Program-made: the position numbers and the translations under genes
Assembly (NCBI RefSeq): GCF_030848395.1
Contig: NZ_JAVDBT010000007.1
Span: 124,001 to 188,000, forward strand
From: Pseudogemmobacter lacusdianii
Lineage (GTDB): Bacteria > Pseudomonadota > Alphaproteobacteria > Rhodobacterales > Rhodobacteraceae
Direction of reading: 5' to 3'
Length of the DNA stretch: 64,000 nt
Shown: piece after piece, positions 9,049-18,183 of the stretch
Layout of the letters: every line of letters begins with the position of its first letter
Numbering within the stretch: position 1 is the stretch's first letter
Notes under the pieces: model-generated
The model's input: only the letters and a program-made list of their open reading frames with translations
Told to the model about the DNA's origin: nothing
Databases searched by the model: none

Positions 9049-10401
9049 TCACAAAGCCGCGAAACCGGCGTCAAGCGCGCTCAAAATCACCTGCACATCC
9101 TCAGCGGTCAGCACCAAGGACGGCGAGAGAATGATGTTCGGTCCCGAGACCCGCACCATCGCCCCGGCCTCATAAGCGACCTTCTGCACCTTGCCTGCCG
9201 TGGCCTTATCAGGTGCTGCTTTGCTGGCGCGGTCCGAGACCAGCTCGATCGCATGCATCAAGCCATGCCCCCCGCGCACATCGCCAATGGCCTCATACTT
9301 CGACTGCAAAGCCAAAAGCCCGGCATGCAGTTCAGCCCCCCTCGCGGCGGCATTGTCTTTGACATTCAGCCTTTGCGTCTCGGCCAGACAAGCAATCGCC
9401 GCCGCCGCCCCCACCGGATGCCCGGAATAGGTATAGCCATGGCCAATCGCCGCGCGCCCGGTCTCGTCGCTCTCAAAGACCTCGGCCACCGCCTCGCCGA
9501 TCATCACCGCGCCGAAGGGGAAGTAGCCATTGGTGATGGCTTTCGCGGTGCAGGCAAAGTCCGGCTTCACGCCCCAAAGCCGCGCGCCGGTCCAAGCGCC
9601 GGTACGGCCAAAGGCGGTGATCACCTCATCAGCGATCAGCAAGATGCCGTGTTTGCGGCAGATCTTCTCCACCCCCGGCATGAAGCTTGGATGCGGCGGG
9701 ATCACCCCGCCCGCGCCCAAGATCGGCTCCATGATGAAGGCGGCGATGGTGCCCGCGCCTTGGAAGGCGATCTCATCCTCCAAAGCCTGCAAGCAAAGCT
9801 GCGCCAGCTTGGCCGGATCGGTCTCATTGAAAGGGTTGCGATAGGTATAGGGGGCCGGAATGTGGAAACAGCCGGGCAAAAGCGGCTCATAAGCGGTGCG
9901 GAAATTGGCATTGCCATTAACCGATGCCGCGCCGGTATGGGTGCCGTGATAACCCTTTTTGAGGCTCAGATATTTGACCCGCGCGCCCTCGCCGCGGATC
10001 TTGTGGTACTGCCGCGCCAGCCGCAAAGCGGTTTCCACCGAATCCGAGCCACCGCTGGTGAAAAAGGCTCTAACAAGGCCATCTGGGGCAAAAAACGCCC
10101 GCAACTCCTCGGCCAGTTCGATCACCTTGTCGTTCGAGGTGCCGCGGAAGATCGAGTAATAGGGCAGCGTGTCCAACTGCGCCGCGATGGCGTCTTTCAC
10201 CGGCTGGCAGGAATAGCCAAGGTTGACGTTCCAAAGCCCGCCAACCGCATCCACCACCTCATGCCCATCGACATCGGTGATCCGCACGCCTTGCGCGCCG
10301 GTCACGATGGTCGGCTGGTTCTTCAGACTGTCCGAGGGCGCCGTCATCGGGTGCCACAGACTGCGCGCATTGTTCGCTTTCAGAAAATTGGCGTCCTTCA
10401 T
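9049..10401 (-). CDS. Class III (omega-amino acid:pyruvate type) aminotransferase
   Basis: A 450-residue PLP-dependent fold-type I enzyme. It carries the PLP phosphate loop GGSDSVETA (117-125), the YHGTHTGAAS segment, D258 in LLIADEVITAFGRTG, and K287 in TAKAITNGY as the probable Schiff-base lysine. It resembles enzymes that move an omega-amino group from beta-alanine, putrescine, taurine or related amines to pyruvate; which one cannot be read here. The IclR gene starts upstream on the same strand with a 15-nt gap, so the two form an operon next to a divergent aldehyde dehydrogenase. Amine to aldehyde to acid is therefore a natural reading of the block. Confidence 0.9.
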   Translation of the reverse strand: MKDANFLKANNARSLWHPMTAPSDSLKNQPTIVTGAQGVRITDVDGHEVVDAVGGLWNVNLGYSCQPVKDAIAAQLDTLPYYSIFRGTSNDKVIELAEELRAFFAPDGLVRAFFTSGGSDSVETALRLARQYHKIRGEGARVKYLSLKKGYHGTHTGAASVNGNANFRTAYEPLLPGCFHIPAPYTYRNPFNETDPAKLAQLCLQALEDEIAFQGAGTIAAFIMEPILGAGGVIPPHPSFMPGVEKICRKHGILLIADEVITAFGRTGAWTGARLWGVKPDFACTAKAITNGYFPFGAVMIGEAVAEVFESDETGRAAIGHGYTYSGHPVGAAAAIACLAETQRLNVKDNAAARGAELHAGLLALQSKYEAIGDVRGGHGLMHAIELVSDRASKAAPDKATAGKVQKVAYEAGAMVRVSGPNIILSPSLVLTAEDVQVILSALDAGFAAL

Positions 10402-10416
10402 GGCAGATCCTTTCGG

Positions 10417-11202
10417 TCAGGCGACGTCGCGCCACAGGGTTTCAAGGCCGGGCGGCAATTGCCCGCCCCACGCTCGGGTGATCTCGGCTGCCGCTTTCAC
10501 CAGCGCGGCGAGGGTCTTCTGGCGCTGATCCGGCCCCATCCGCGCGGCGGGCGTTGCCACAGCAATCGAGCCTAAACAGGCGGAATTGGCATCAAAAAGC
10601 GGCAGAGCGAGGCCATGAACCTCGGGCTCAAAGGTGGATTCCGTCTCGGCATGGCCGCGCGCACGGATCGCTGGAAGGCGGCTTAGAAAAGCCGCTGGAT
10701 CGGTGGCGGTGGATTGGGTCAACTGGGGCAGCGCCGCGCCAAGGAGTTGCGCCGCGAGAGAGTCGGGCTGAAAGGCGAGCACGACCATGCCGCTGGCGGT
10801 GGCATGGAAGGGCAGGAAATCTGCATCCTCCATCCGCACCATCATGCTGTGCTGGGTTCCGTAAGCAAAACCAATGGTTTGCAGCCGCCCCGCCACAAGG
10901 CGCGACAGATGCGCGGTCTCGCCCGTCACCTCGGCCAAGCTCCGCAGAGCTGGCATCGCCGCCGCTTGGGTCGGCACCGCAGCCTCGCGCAAAGCGGCGA
11001 GCCGCAGCACCGCCGGCCCAAGCCGGTATTCCCGCGCAGGGCCGGTCTGCTCAACAAAGCCCGCGCCCTCCATCTCTTGCAGAAGACGGTGGCAGGTCGC
11101 TTTGTTGAGCCCCGCCTCACGGGCGATCTGCGACAAGCCGAGTTGCGGCTGCCGCTGGGTGAAAAGGTCCAAAAGTTCCAGCGCCTTGCTGACGGTGCCC
11201 AT
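10417..11202 (-). CDS. IclR family transcriptional regulator
   Basis: A 261-residue DNA-binding regulator. The N-terminal winged helix (about residues 3-62: VSKALELLDLFTQRQPQLGLSQIAREAGLNKATCHRLLQEME) is followed by a GAF-like effector domain. The gene is divergent from the aldehyde dehydrogenase gene and leads into the aminotransferase gene. The divergent gap holds a perfect inverted repeat suited to an IclR dimer. I infer that it controls the aldehyde dehydrogenase/UPF0261 unit and perhaps itself; the effector is unknown. Confidence 0.93.
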   Translation of the reverse strand: MGTVSKALELLDLFTQRQPQLGLSQIAREAGLNKATCHRLLQEMEGAGFVEQTGPAREYRLGPAVLRLAALREAAVPTQAAAMPALRSLAEVTGETAHLSRLVAGRLQTIGFAYGTQHSMMVRMEDADFLPFHATASGMVVLAFQPDSLAAQLLGAALPQLTQSTATDPAAFLSRLPAIRARGHAETESTFEPEVHGLALPLFDANSACLGSIAVATPAARMGPDQRQKTLAALVKAAAEITRAWGGQLPPGLETLWRDVA

Positions 11203-11272
11203 GCCACGCCCTTCCCGATTGCAATTTTGTTGACAGCTGGCGCCCTGCCCGTCAATCTAATTTTTAAAACAA

Positions 11273-11291
11273 CGGTTCAAATAATGAACCG
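11273..11291. promoter_or_regulatory. Probable IclR-type operator
   Basis: CGGTTCA-AATAA-TGAACCG is a perfect 7-bp inverted repeat with a 5-nt AT-rich spacer, 19 nt before the ATG of the aldehyde dehydrogenase gene and within the divergent gap of the IclR gene. A TTGACA hexamer at 11230-11235 could be a -35 element for the rightward promoter, but no convincing -10 is placed at ideal spacing. Confidence 0.75.
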
Positions 11292-11310
11292 GACATAACA
11301 GGGAAGCACT

Positions 11311-12792
11311 ATGGATCAAGCCACCATCGACCGCCTAGCCAATGCCGCCGTCAAGCCGGGGCAACTGCTGATCGAAGGTACTTGGCAGGCGGGCAGTGAC
11401 GGTGAAAACCCGGTGGTGTCGCCGATCAATGGGGCTCAGCTCACCACTCTTGCCGCAGCCTCTCCCGGTGATGTCGCGCGGGCTTGCGCCTCGGCGCGCG
11501 CGGCCTTTGAGGACCGCCGCTGGTCAGGTCTTGCACCTGCCGCCCGCAAGGCTGTGCTGCATCGTTTGGCCGATCTTATCGAGACTAATATGGCCGAATT
11601 GGCCGTTTTGGGCGTGCGCGACAACGGCACCGAGATCTCGATGGCGCTGAAGGCAGAGCCCGCCAGCGCCGCCGCGACCTTCCGCTATTATGCGGAAGCT
11701 TTGGACAAGGTTTACGGCGAGATTGCCCCCACCGCGCCCAATATTCTGGGGCTGATCCACCGCGAGCCTGTGGGCGTGGTGGGGGCCATCGTGCCGTGGA
11801 ACTTCCCGCTGATGATCGGCGCTTGGAAAATCGCCCCAGCGCTGGCTATGGGCAATTCGGTGGTGCTGAAACCGGCTGAAACCGCGTCACTTACCTTGCT
11901 CCGCCTGGCCGGACTGGCGCTTGAGGCGGGCGTTCCGCCGGGTGTTTTCAACGTTGTGACCGGTCCCGGACGTGTGACTGGCGAGGCGCTTGCCCTGTCA
12001 CCCGATGTCGATGTGATGGTCTTCACCGGCTCGGGCGCGACTGGGCGGCGGCTTTTGGAATATTCCGCACGGTCGAACCTGAAGCGTTGCTATCTGGAGC
12101 TGGGCGGCAAATCCCCAAACATCATCTTTGCCGATGCGCCTGACCTAAAAGCCGCCGCCCGCGCCGCCGCCGGGGCGATTTTCCGCAATGCAGGCCAAGT
12201 CTGCGTCGCCGGCTCTCGGCTCTTGGTTCAGGCCGAGATCCATGACGAATTCGTCTCTAACATGGCTGAAATCACTGCAATGATGACGGTCGGCAACCCG
12301 CTGTCACTGGCAAGCCAAATTGGTGCCATCAACTCGTTGCCCCAGTTGCAAGCCAATCTTGGCTTTGTGGCCGATGCGACCCGTGAGGGCGGGACCCTGG
12401 TCACCGGCGGGGCGCAGCTGCTGGAGGAAACGGGCGGCTGGTATATGGCCCCCACCATCATCACCGGCGTGCAGCCCAGCCATCGGCTTTACCGCGAAGA
12501 GGTGTTTGGCCCGGTTCTGGCCGTCACCCCTTTCCGGGATGAGGCTGAGGCTTTGCACTTGGCAAATGCCAGCGATTTTGGCCTCGCCGCTGGGGTCTGG
12601 ACTTCGGATCTGTCGCGCGCGCACCGGATGATCCGCGGACTGCGGGCGGGCGTGGTGCATGTGAACACCTACGGCGGGGCGGATGGTACTGTGCCGCTGG
12701 CGGGGGCCAAGCAATCGGGCAATGGCGCGGACAAAAGCCTGCATGCGCTGGATAAGTATTGCGACCTCAAAACCGCATGGATTCAGCTATAA
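11311..12792 (+). CDS. NAD(P)-dependent aldehyde dehydrogenase
   Basis: A 493-residue member of the aldehyde dehydrogenase superfamily. Key residues are visible: N164 in VPWNFPLMIGAWK, E263 in YLELGGKSPN, and the nucleophile C298 in FRNAGQVCVAGSRLL. The general look is that of betaine-aldehyde or gamma-aminobutyraldehyde type enzymes. It oxidises an unknown aldehyde to the acid in the cytoplasm. It is followed 12 nt later by the UPF0261 gene, and an IclR-type operator lies just before it. A role downstream of the neighbouring aminotransferase is an inference. Confidence 0.93.
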   Translation: MDQATIDRLANAAVKPGQLLIEGTWQAGSDGENPVVSPINGAQLTTLAAASPGDVARACASARAAFEDRRWSGLAPAARKAVLHRLADLIETNMAELAVLGVRDNGTEISMALKAEPASAAATFRYYAEALDKVYGEIAPTAPNILGLIHREPVGVVGAIVPWNFPLMIGAWKIAPALAMGNSVVLKPAETASLTLLRLAGLALEAGVPPGVFNVVTGPGRVTGEALALSPDVDVMVFTGSGATGRRLLEYSARSNLKRCYLELGGKSPNIIFADAPDLKAAARAAAGAIFRNAGQVCVAGSRLLVQAEIHDEFVSNMAEITAMMTVGNPLSLASQIGAINSLPQLQANLGFVADATREGGTLVTGGAQLLEETGGWYMAPTIITGVQPSHRLYREEVFGPVLAVTPFRDEAEALHLANASDFGLAAGVWTSDLSRAHRMIRGLRAGVVHVNTYGGADGTVPLAGAKQSGNGADKSLHALDKYCDLKTAWIQL

Positions 12793-12804
12793 TAGGGACG
12801 GTTT

Positions 12805-14040
12805 TTGATGGGCGATCGCATCCTTATCGTTGGAACTTTTGACACCAAAGCGGATGAGCTTGGCTATCTGGCCGAGGTGATCCGCAAGCAAGGCGGCACC
12901 GCGCTGACGATGGATGTCTCGGTGCTGGGCGACCCACCCTTCCCCACCGATTGGTCCAAGCATCAGGTGATCGAGGCCGGGGGCTCGACCATCGCCGAGG
13001 CCATATCTTGGCGTGATGAGAACCTGGCCATGCAGGCGATGGCCCGGGGGGCGGCGAGACTTGCCAGCCGCCTGCACCGTGACGATGTGTTTGACGGTGT
13101 GCTGGTGCTTGGGGGGTCGATGGGCACCGATCTGGCGCTCGACGCCTGTTCGGTTCTGCCCTTGGGCGTGCCGAAACTTGTGGTCTCGACCGTCAGTTTC
13201 TCGCCGATGCTGCCACCCGAGCGTTTGGCGCCGGATATCCAGATGATCCTGTGGGCAGGAGGGCTTTATGGGCTGAATGCGATCTGCAAAGCCTCGCTCA
13301 GTCAGGCTGCCGGGGCGATTTTGGGGGCGGTGCGCGCCGTTGAGCCGCCCAACCGGCAGCGCCCGCTGATTGGGATGACCAGCTTTGGCAAAACCGTGCT
13401 GCGTTATATGGTGACGCTGAAGCCCGAGCTTGAGGCGCGCGGCTTTGAGGTGGCGGTGTTTCACGCCACGGGCATGGGCGGGCGGGCGTTTGAATCGCTG
13501 GCGGCCGAAGGGGTTTTTGCCTGCGTGATGGATTTCGCCCCGCAAGAAGTGGGCAACCACCTCTTTGGCTCGGCCATCACCGCCGGGCCGGACCGGATGA
13601 CCAATGCCGGGCGGCGCGGCACGCCGCAGATGGTATCGATTGGCTGCTATGATTTGGTCGATGTGGTGGGCTGGCAACCCGCGCCCGAGCGGTTCCGCGA
13701 CGCGCCCGTCCATGCCCATAACCGGCTCTTGTCTTCTTATGTGCAAACCGCCGAACAACGGCAAATGATGGCACAAGAGATGAGTGCGAAGCTTCGCTCA
13801 GCCGTGGGGAAAACGGCTCTATTCTTGCCCAATCAAGGGGGCAATGAATGGGATCGCCCCGATGGCCCGCTGGCAGATCCTCAGGGACTTGCGGTCTTTT
13901 GTGATGCATTGCGCCAAGCCTGCCCAGAGAACGTTGATCTGGTGGAACTCGACTGCCACATCAACGACGATGCTTTCACCCGAGCGGTGTTAGAGACGTT
14001 TGACGCTTGGCTTGCCGAGGGTGTGATCAGCCGAAACTGA
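12805..14040 (+). CDS. UPF0261 / Tm-1-like ATP-binding domain protein
   Basis: A 411-residue soluble protein starting with ILIVGTFDTKADELGYLAEVIRKQG, the hallmark of UPF0261 proteins, whose N-terminal domain is shared with the tomato Tm-1 resistance protein. Further family segments are LVLGGSMGTDLALDA, GMTSFGKTVLRYM, FHATGMGGRAFESL and LPNQGGNEWDRPDGPL. The bacterial function is not established; members often sit in catabolic operons. Here it forms a unit with the aldehyde dehydrogenase. Its last 14 nt overlap the end of the convergent hpaH gene. Confidence 0.88.
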   Translation: MMGDRILIVGTFDTKADELGYLAEVIRKQGGTALTMDVSVLGDPPFPTDWSKHQVIEAGGSTIAEAISWRDENLAMQAMARGAARLASRLHRDDVFDGVLVLGGSMGTDLALDACSVLPLGVPKLVVSTVSFSPMLPPERLAPDIQMILWAGGLYGLNAICKASLSQAAGAILGAVRAVEPPNRQRPLIGMTSFGKTVLRYMVTLKPELEARGFEVAVFHATGMGGRAFESLAAEGVFACVMDFAPQEVGNHLFGSAITAGPDRMTNAGRRGTPQMVSIGCYDLVDVVGWQPAPERFRDAPVHAHNRLLSSYVQTAEQRQMMAQEMSAKLRSAVGKTALFLPNQGGNEWDRPDGPLADPQGLAVFCDALRQACPENVDLVELDCHINDDAFTRAVLETFDAWLAEGVISRN

Positions 14041-14827
14041 CCCTAACATGGCCGAAATCACCGAAATCGGCATGGAACTGGCTGCCGGACGGAGCCTCGA
14101 TCGGGCGGATGAAACTGCCCGAAAGCACGACCTGCCCCGGCGCAATGCTTTGGCCGTATTGCGCCAGCCGATGGACCAGCCACAGGATGCCGGTCACGGG
14201 GTCGTCCAGCACGCCGGCGCCAAGGCCTGTCTCTTCCACCACGCCATCGCGCTTGACGATGGCGCCGACGCGCCGCAGATCGCAGGCGGAAAGCTTATGG
14301 CGTTGCCGGCCCAGCACGATCCCGGCATTGGCCGCATTATCCGCCACAGTGTCTATGATGTTGCGCGCCAGACCCGTCACCGGATCTTGCCGCAGAACCC
14401 TTGTGTCCAGAATTTCAAGACTGGGGCAGACATAGTCCGTCGCGGCGACGACATCATCGCGGCGGATATGCGCGCCGCCCAAAGGGGCCTTCATCACAAA
14501 AGCAATCTCTGCCTCAACGCGTGGTTGGATGAAGCGGCCCTTCGGCACCGTGGCGCCATCGTCAAAATGCATGTCATCAAGCAGAACACCCGAATCCGGC
14601 GTTGAGATGCCCAAAGCCGATTGCATGGCCCGAGAGGTCAGGCCAATCTTCCAACCGATGACCTGCCGCCCCGATGAGAGCTTGCGCGCCACCAGTTCCG
14701 ATTGGATTGCATAGGCGTCATCCAAGCCTGCTTCTGGATGCGCCGCCGAGATCAAACCGCATTGTTTGCCGCTTTGCTCAGCGGTCAAAAGCGTCTCTAC
14801 ACAGGCGGAAATGGCGTCAGGCGTCAT
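14027..14827 (-). CDS. hpaH: 2-oxo-hept-4-ene-1,7-dioate hydratase
   Basis: A 266-residue member of the hydratase/decarboxylase family. It should add water to 2-oxo-hept-3/4-ene-1,7-dioate in the homoprotocatechuate meta-cleavage pathway. The VIGWKIGLTSRAMQSALGI segment, PRVEAEIAFVMKAPL (metal-binding Glu pair) and the GSFIRPIEAPSGSQFHADFG C-terminus are typical. Its start overlaps the upstream FAH-fold gene by 4 nt. It is the last gene of the operon and ends tail to tail with the UPF0261 gene. Related 2-keto-4-pentenoate hydratases are the alternative reading, but the context favours HpaH. Confidence 0.88.
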   Translation of the reverse strand: MTPDAISACVETLLTAEQSGKQCGLISAAHPEAGLDDAYAIQSELVARKLSSGRQVIGWKIGLTSRAMQSALGISTPDSGVLLDDMHFDDGATVPKGRFIQPRVEAEIAFVMKAPLGGAHIRRDDVVAATDYVCPSLEILDTRVLRQDPVTGLARNIIDTVADNAANAGIVLGRQRHKLSACDLRRVGAIVKRDGVVEETGLGAGVLDDPVTGILWLVHRLAQYGQSIAPGQVVLSGSFIRPIEAPSGSQFHADFGDFGHVRVSFG

Positions 14828-15681
14828 TCGTCACGCACCCCGTTGATCAGACTTCCGATACCCTCAGCGCTGACCTCAATCTGATCGCCGGGAACCAGCC
14901 ACTTCGGCGGGTCAAAACGCGCACCGGCGCCGGTAGGCGTTCCGGTGATGATGATGTCGCCAGGCACCAAGCTGGTGAAGGTGGAAATATAGGAGATCTG
15001 TTCGGCCACCGGGAACAGCATCCGGCCCGTGCGGTCTTGCTGACGGATCTCACCGTTCACTTTGGTGCTAAGGCCGACATCCTCGATCTGCGAGGGTGAC
15101 TGAAACGGGACCAGCCAAGGACCGATCGCGCCCGAACCGTCCCAATTCTTGCCTTGGGTGACGTTGAACTTTGCGTGGCGCACCCAATCTCGAATAGTGC
15201 CCTCGTTGCAAAGGGTTAAGGCTGCGATATGAGACAAAGCATCGGCGCGTGAGATCCGCCGACCGGCTTTGCCTATCACCACTGCAATCTCGCCCTCGTA
15301 ATCCAACTGCGGGCTTTCCGGCGGGCGGGTCAGCGGCTCATTATGCCCAATGAAACTGCGGGCAAAGCGCGGGAAAAGCGACATATGCGGCGGGGCGTCT
15401 TGGCCGTCTTTATATTCGGCGTTGCGGTCGGGAAAATTGACGCCAACACAAATAATCTTCTCGGGATCCGGCACCGGGATGTCCCAGCGAAAGCTGCCGA
15501 AAGGATGCGAAACAGCGCGGGTTTTGGCCATGTTAGAGACGGTTTCTAGCCCGCGCGCCGCGATGACCCAGCGCAAACTGGGCCATTGCGGAAAGGCATC
15601 GGAGAGAGCGATCATGCCCGTTTCGCCCACTGCGCCCCAAAGCTGCTGTCCATCGACAGTGAAGGTGGCAAGCCGCATCAT
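14824..15681 (-). CDS. Fumarylacetoacetate hydrolase-fold protein (HpaG-like isomerase/decarboxylase)
   Basis: A 285-residue single FAH-fold protein. The first 60 residues (FTVDGQQLWGAVGETGMIALSDAF) form the small N-terminal domain. The catalytic domain has CVGVNFPDRNAEY, PPESPQLDYEGEIAVVIGK with the metal-binding acidic residues, and ITGTPTGAGARFDPPKWLVPGDQIEV. In 4-hydroxyphenylacetate degradation, FAH-fold HpaG enzymes carry out decarboxylation and isomerisation of the ring-cleavage product; E. coli HpaG has two such domains in tandem. Only one domain is encoded here, so it may cover one half-reaction or both. It overlaps hpaD by 4 nt. Confidence 0.85.
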   Translation of the reverse strand: MMRLATFTVDGQQLWGAVGETGMIALSDAFPQWPSLRWVIAARGLETVSNMAKTRAVSHPFGSFRWDIPVPDPEKIICVGVNFPDRNAEYKDGQDAPPHMSLFPRFARSFIGHNEPLTRPPESPQLDYEGEIAVVIGKAGRRISRADALSHIAALTLCNEGTIRDWVRHAKFNVTQGKNWDGSGAIGPWLVPFQSPSQIEDVGLSTKVNGEIRQQDRTGRMLFPVAEQISYISTFTSLVPGDIIITGTPTGAGARFDPPKWLVPGDQIEVSAEGIGSLINGVRDE

Positions 15682-16658
15682 GGCGCCACGATCGGAGTGG
15701 CCTTGAGGTCACTCTCCTTCAGGGCTGCTCCGGCAAATACGCTGCCCTCTTCAAACCATGACCGAGGCGCGGGCGCACCCCAAAGGGTTTGGCGCTGCGG
15801 GTCTTTTAGATCCCAACGGATCGGCTCAAGGTCAGGATCAACCGTTTGATAATCCGAGCAATAGATCTCGATCCGGTGACCATCAGGATCGCGGATGTAA
15901 AGGAAGAAGGCATTCGAGATGCCATGCCGGCCGGGACCGCGTTCGATATTGGCCAGCCAGCCGGTCGTGCTCATCAGATCCAAAAGATCGATGATGTTGA
16001 GCGGCGTCGGCACCCAAAAGGCGGTGTGATGCAGGCGCGGGCCGGTGCCATTGGTGAAGGCCAGATCATGCACGCCGCCCTTGCGATGCGTCCAAGCGGC
16101 CCAGAGCCGACCGCTCTCGGCATCTTCGGTATATTCGGTCACCCGAAAACCGATCTCATTCCAGAAGGCGACAGCCTCATCGACGTTGGGCGAGAAGCAG
16201 TTGAAATGGTCGATCCGCAGCGGCTTTACGCCTTTGTAGAGACTATATTGCTGGTGGATCGGCGGCAGGCGATCCATCTTGGCGTAGAACTCCAGAGGTA
16301 TCCCTTGCGGGTCGCGTGTCAGGAAAGTGCGGCCTTGGTAGGGGCGCTTGACCCAAGAGACCGGCAGGTCTTTGCCCGCAAAAAACGCCGCCGCGCGGTC
16401 GAGGTTTTCCTCATCATAGACCTTGAAGCCCAGTTCCTTGGCCTCGGCCCGGTCGGATTTGCGCAGGATGATGCTGTGATGGCCGCGCTCTTCCAAGGCG
16501 CGCAGGTAGATGGTGTTGGCGTCTTCGTCGGTGACTTGCAGGCCCAAAGTGTCGACGTAGAAGGCCCGGCTGCGCGCCAGATCCCGCACGCCAAATTCGA
16601 CATGGCTGAGGCGGACCGTATTGAAGGCGGGGTAGAGGTTTGGTGTGGGGACCGGCAT
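15678..16658 (-). CDS. hpaD: 3,4-dihydroxyphenylacetate 2,3-dioxygenase
   Basis: A 326-residue extradiol ring-cleavage dioxygenase of the vicinal oxygen chelate fold, which opens homoprotocatechuate between C2 and C3. There are two glyoxalase-like domains; the second carries the likely metal triad H151 (RIDHFNCF), H211 (LHHTAFW) and E264 (GHRIEIYCSDY), as in the bacterial 2,3-HPCD enzymes. I chose the ATG at 16658 over an upstream extension because it lies behind GGGAG, begins right at the end of hpaE, and gives the family length. It is the second gene of the operon. Confidence 0.93.
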   Translation of the reverse strand: MPVPTPNLYPAFNTVRLSHVEFGVRDLARSRAFYVDTLGLQVTDEDANTIYLRALEERGHHSIILRKSDRAEAKELGFKVYDEENLDRAAAFFAGKDLPVSWVKRPYQGRTFLTRDPQGIPLEFYAKMDRLPPIHQQYSLYKGVKPLRIDHFNCFSPNVDEAVAFWNEIGFRVTEYTEDAESGRLWAAWTHRKGGVHDLAFTNGTGPRLHHTAFWVPTPLNIIDLLDLMSTTGWLANIERGPGRHGISNAFFLYIRDPDGHRIEIYCSDYQTVDPDLEPIRWDLKDPQRQTLWGAPAPRSWFEEGSVFAGAALKESDLKATPIVAP

Positions 16659-16659
16659 G

Positions 16660-18174
16660 TCAAACTCCCAGCCGCTGGATCTTATGCGTACCGTGGGCGA
16701 AGGCGATGTTCTTCGTTTCCATATAGAAATCAAAGGAATAATCACCGCCGTCGCGGCCGATGCCGCTGGATTTCACCCCGCCAAAAGGCGTGGGCAGGTG
16801 GCGGACATTCTCAGAATTCACCCAGATCATCCCCGCCTCCAGCGCCGTGGAAAAGCGCATCGCGCGGGCGACATCATTGGTCCAAAGATAGCCCGCAAGG
16901 CCAAAGCTGGTGCCATTGGCGATCTGAAGGGCCTCGGCCTCATCGCGGAAGGTGAGGCTGGTGAGGAAGGGGCCGAATACCTCTTCCTGCGCGATGCGCA
17001 TCTGCGGGGTGGCGCCGGTGAAGAGGGTCGGTGCGATGAAACAGCCCTTCTCGCCGATACGCTGGCCGCCCGCTGCAAGGCTTGCACCTTCGGCCTTTCC
17101 GGCCGCAACATAGCTTTGCACTTTGGCCAGATGGCCTGCGTCAATCAGTGGCCCGACTTCGGTCGCCGGATCCAGCGGATGGCCGATTTTTAGTCTCTGC
17201 ACACGCCCAATCAGCTTTTCGTGGAAGGCCTCAGCGATGCTCTCTTGCACCAAAAGCCGACTTGAGGAGGTGCAGCGCTCGCCGTTCAACGAGTAGATCA
17301 TGAAGACCACCGCATCCAAGGCGCGGTCGAGATCGGCGTCGTCGAACACCACCACCGGGTTCTTGCCGCCGAGTTCGAAATGCACCCGCTTCAGCGTCTC
17401 CGCCCCTTGGCGCATGATCATGCTGCCGGTCTGCGACTCGCCCACAAAGGCGATGGCTTTGATATCGGGATGTTCGGTGAGCGCCTTGCCCGCGCCTTCG
17501 CCCATGCCGTTCACGAGGTTCAGAACCCCGGGCGGCAGACCCGCCTCATGGCAAATCTCGGCCAAGAGCCGGGCGGTCAGCGGCGACAACTCAGCCGGTT
17601 TGTGCACCACCGTGCAGCCCGCCGCCAAAGCTGGGGCGATCTTCCAGGTCGAGAGCATAAAGGGCGTGTTCCAGGGCGTGATCACCCCCACCGGGCCAAT
17701 CGGGTGGCGCGAGGTCACATTCCAATGCTCGGCCGAAGGCAGGCTTTGTCCATCGCGCGCGCCGGGGGCCTGATCGGCGAAGAAGCGGAAATTCTCGGCC
17801 CCGCGCAGCGCGGCTTTCGACATGAAGCGCCAAGCTTGGCCGGTGTCCCAACATTCGCAAAGCGCGATCTCCTCGGCCCGGGCCTCGATCAGATCGGCGA
17901 TACGGTGGAGAATCGCTTTGCGCTGATCCCCCGGCATGGCGGCCCAAGCCGGGAAGGCCGCCTTCGCCGCTTTGGCCGCCGCATCCACCGTTTCGGCCGC
18001 GCCCAAAGACACGCGCGCGATCAGGCTGTCATCGACCGGTGAGCGGGTCTCAAACCACTGATCTCCCGTCACATCTTGCCCGTTGATCAGGTTTAAGATC
18101 CCGGTCCTGCGAAAGCGCGCAAGGTGCAGGTCCAGTTGCGCGATCTGGTTTGCCAAAGCGGCCATGCGTGTCAC
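16660..18174 (-). CDS. hpaE: 5-carboxymethyl-2-hydroxymuconate semialdehyde dehydrogenase
   Basis: A 504-residue aldehyde dehydrogenase with VITPWNTPFMLSTWKIAPAL, HFELGGKNPVVVFDDADL (general base Glu) and NGERCTSSSRLLVQ (nucleophile Cys). The C-terminal NSENVRHLPTPFGGVKSSGIGRDGGDYSFDFYMETKNI is characteristic of HpaE/HpcC-type semialdehyde dehydrogenases. It oxidises the ring-cleavage product of HpaD with NAD. It is the first gene of the hpa operon, preceded by a 78-nt gap with palindromes, and its stop is next to the start of hpaD. Confidence 0.93.
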   Translation of the reverse strand: MTRMAALANQIAQLDLHLARFRRTGILNLINGQDVTGDQWFETRSPVDDSLIARVSLGAAETVDAAAKAAKAAFPAWAAMPGDQRKAILHRIADLIEARAEEIALCECWDTGQAWRFMSKAALRGAENFRFFADQAPGARDGQSLPSAEHWNVTSRHPIGPVGVITPWNTPFMLSTWKIAPALAAGCTVVHKPAELSPLTARLLAEICHEAGLPPGVLNLVNGMGEGAGKALTEHPDIKAIAFVGESQTGSMIMRQGAETLKRVHFELGGKNPVVVFDDADLDRALDAVVFMIYSLNGERCTSSSRLLVQESIAEAFHEKLIGRVQRLKIGHPLDPATEVGPLIDAGHLAKVQSYVAAGKAEGASLAAGGQRIGEKGCFIAPTLFTGATPQMRIAQEEVFGPFLTSLTFRDEAEALQIANGTSFGLAGYLWTNDVARAMRFSTALEAGMIWVNSENVRHLPTPFGGVKSSGIGRDGGDYSFDFYMETKNIAFAHGTHKIQRLGV

Positions 18175-18183
18175 ACCAATCTA

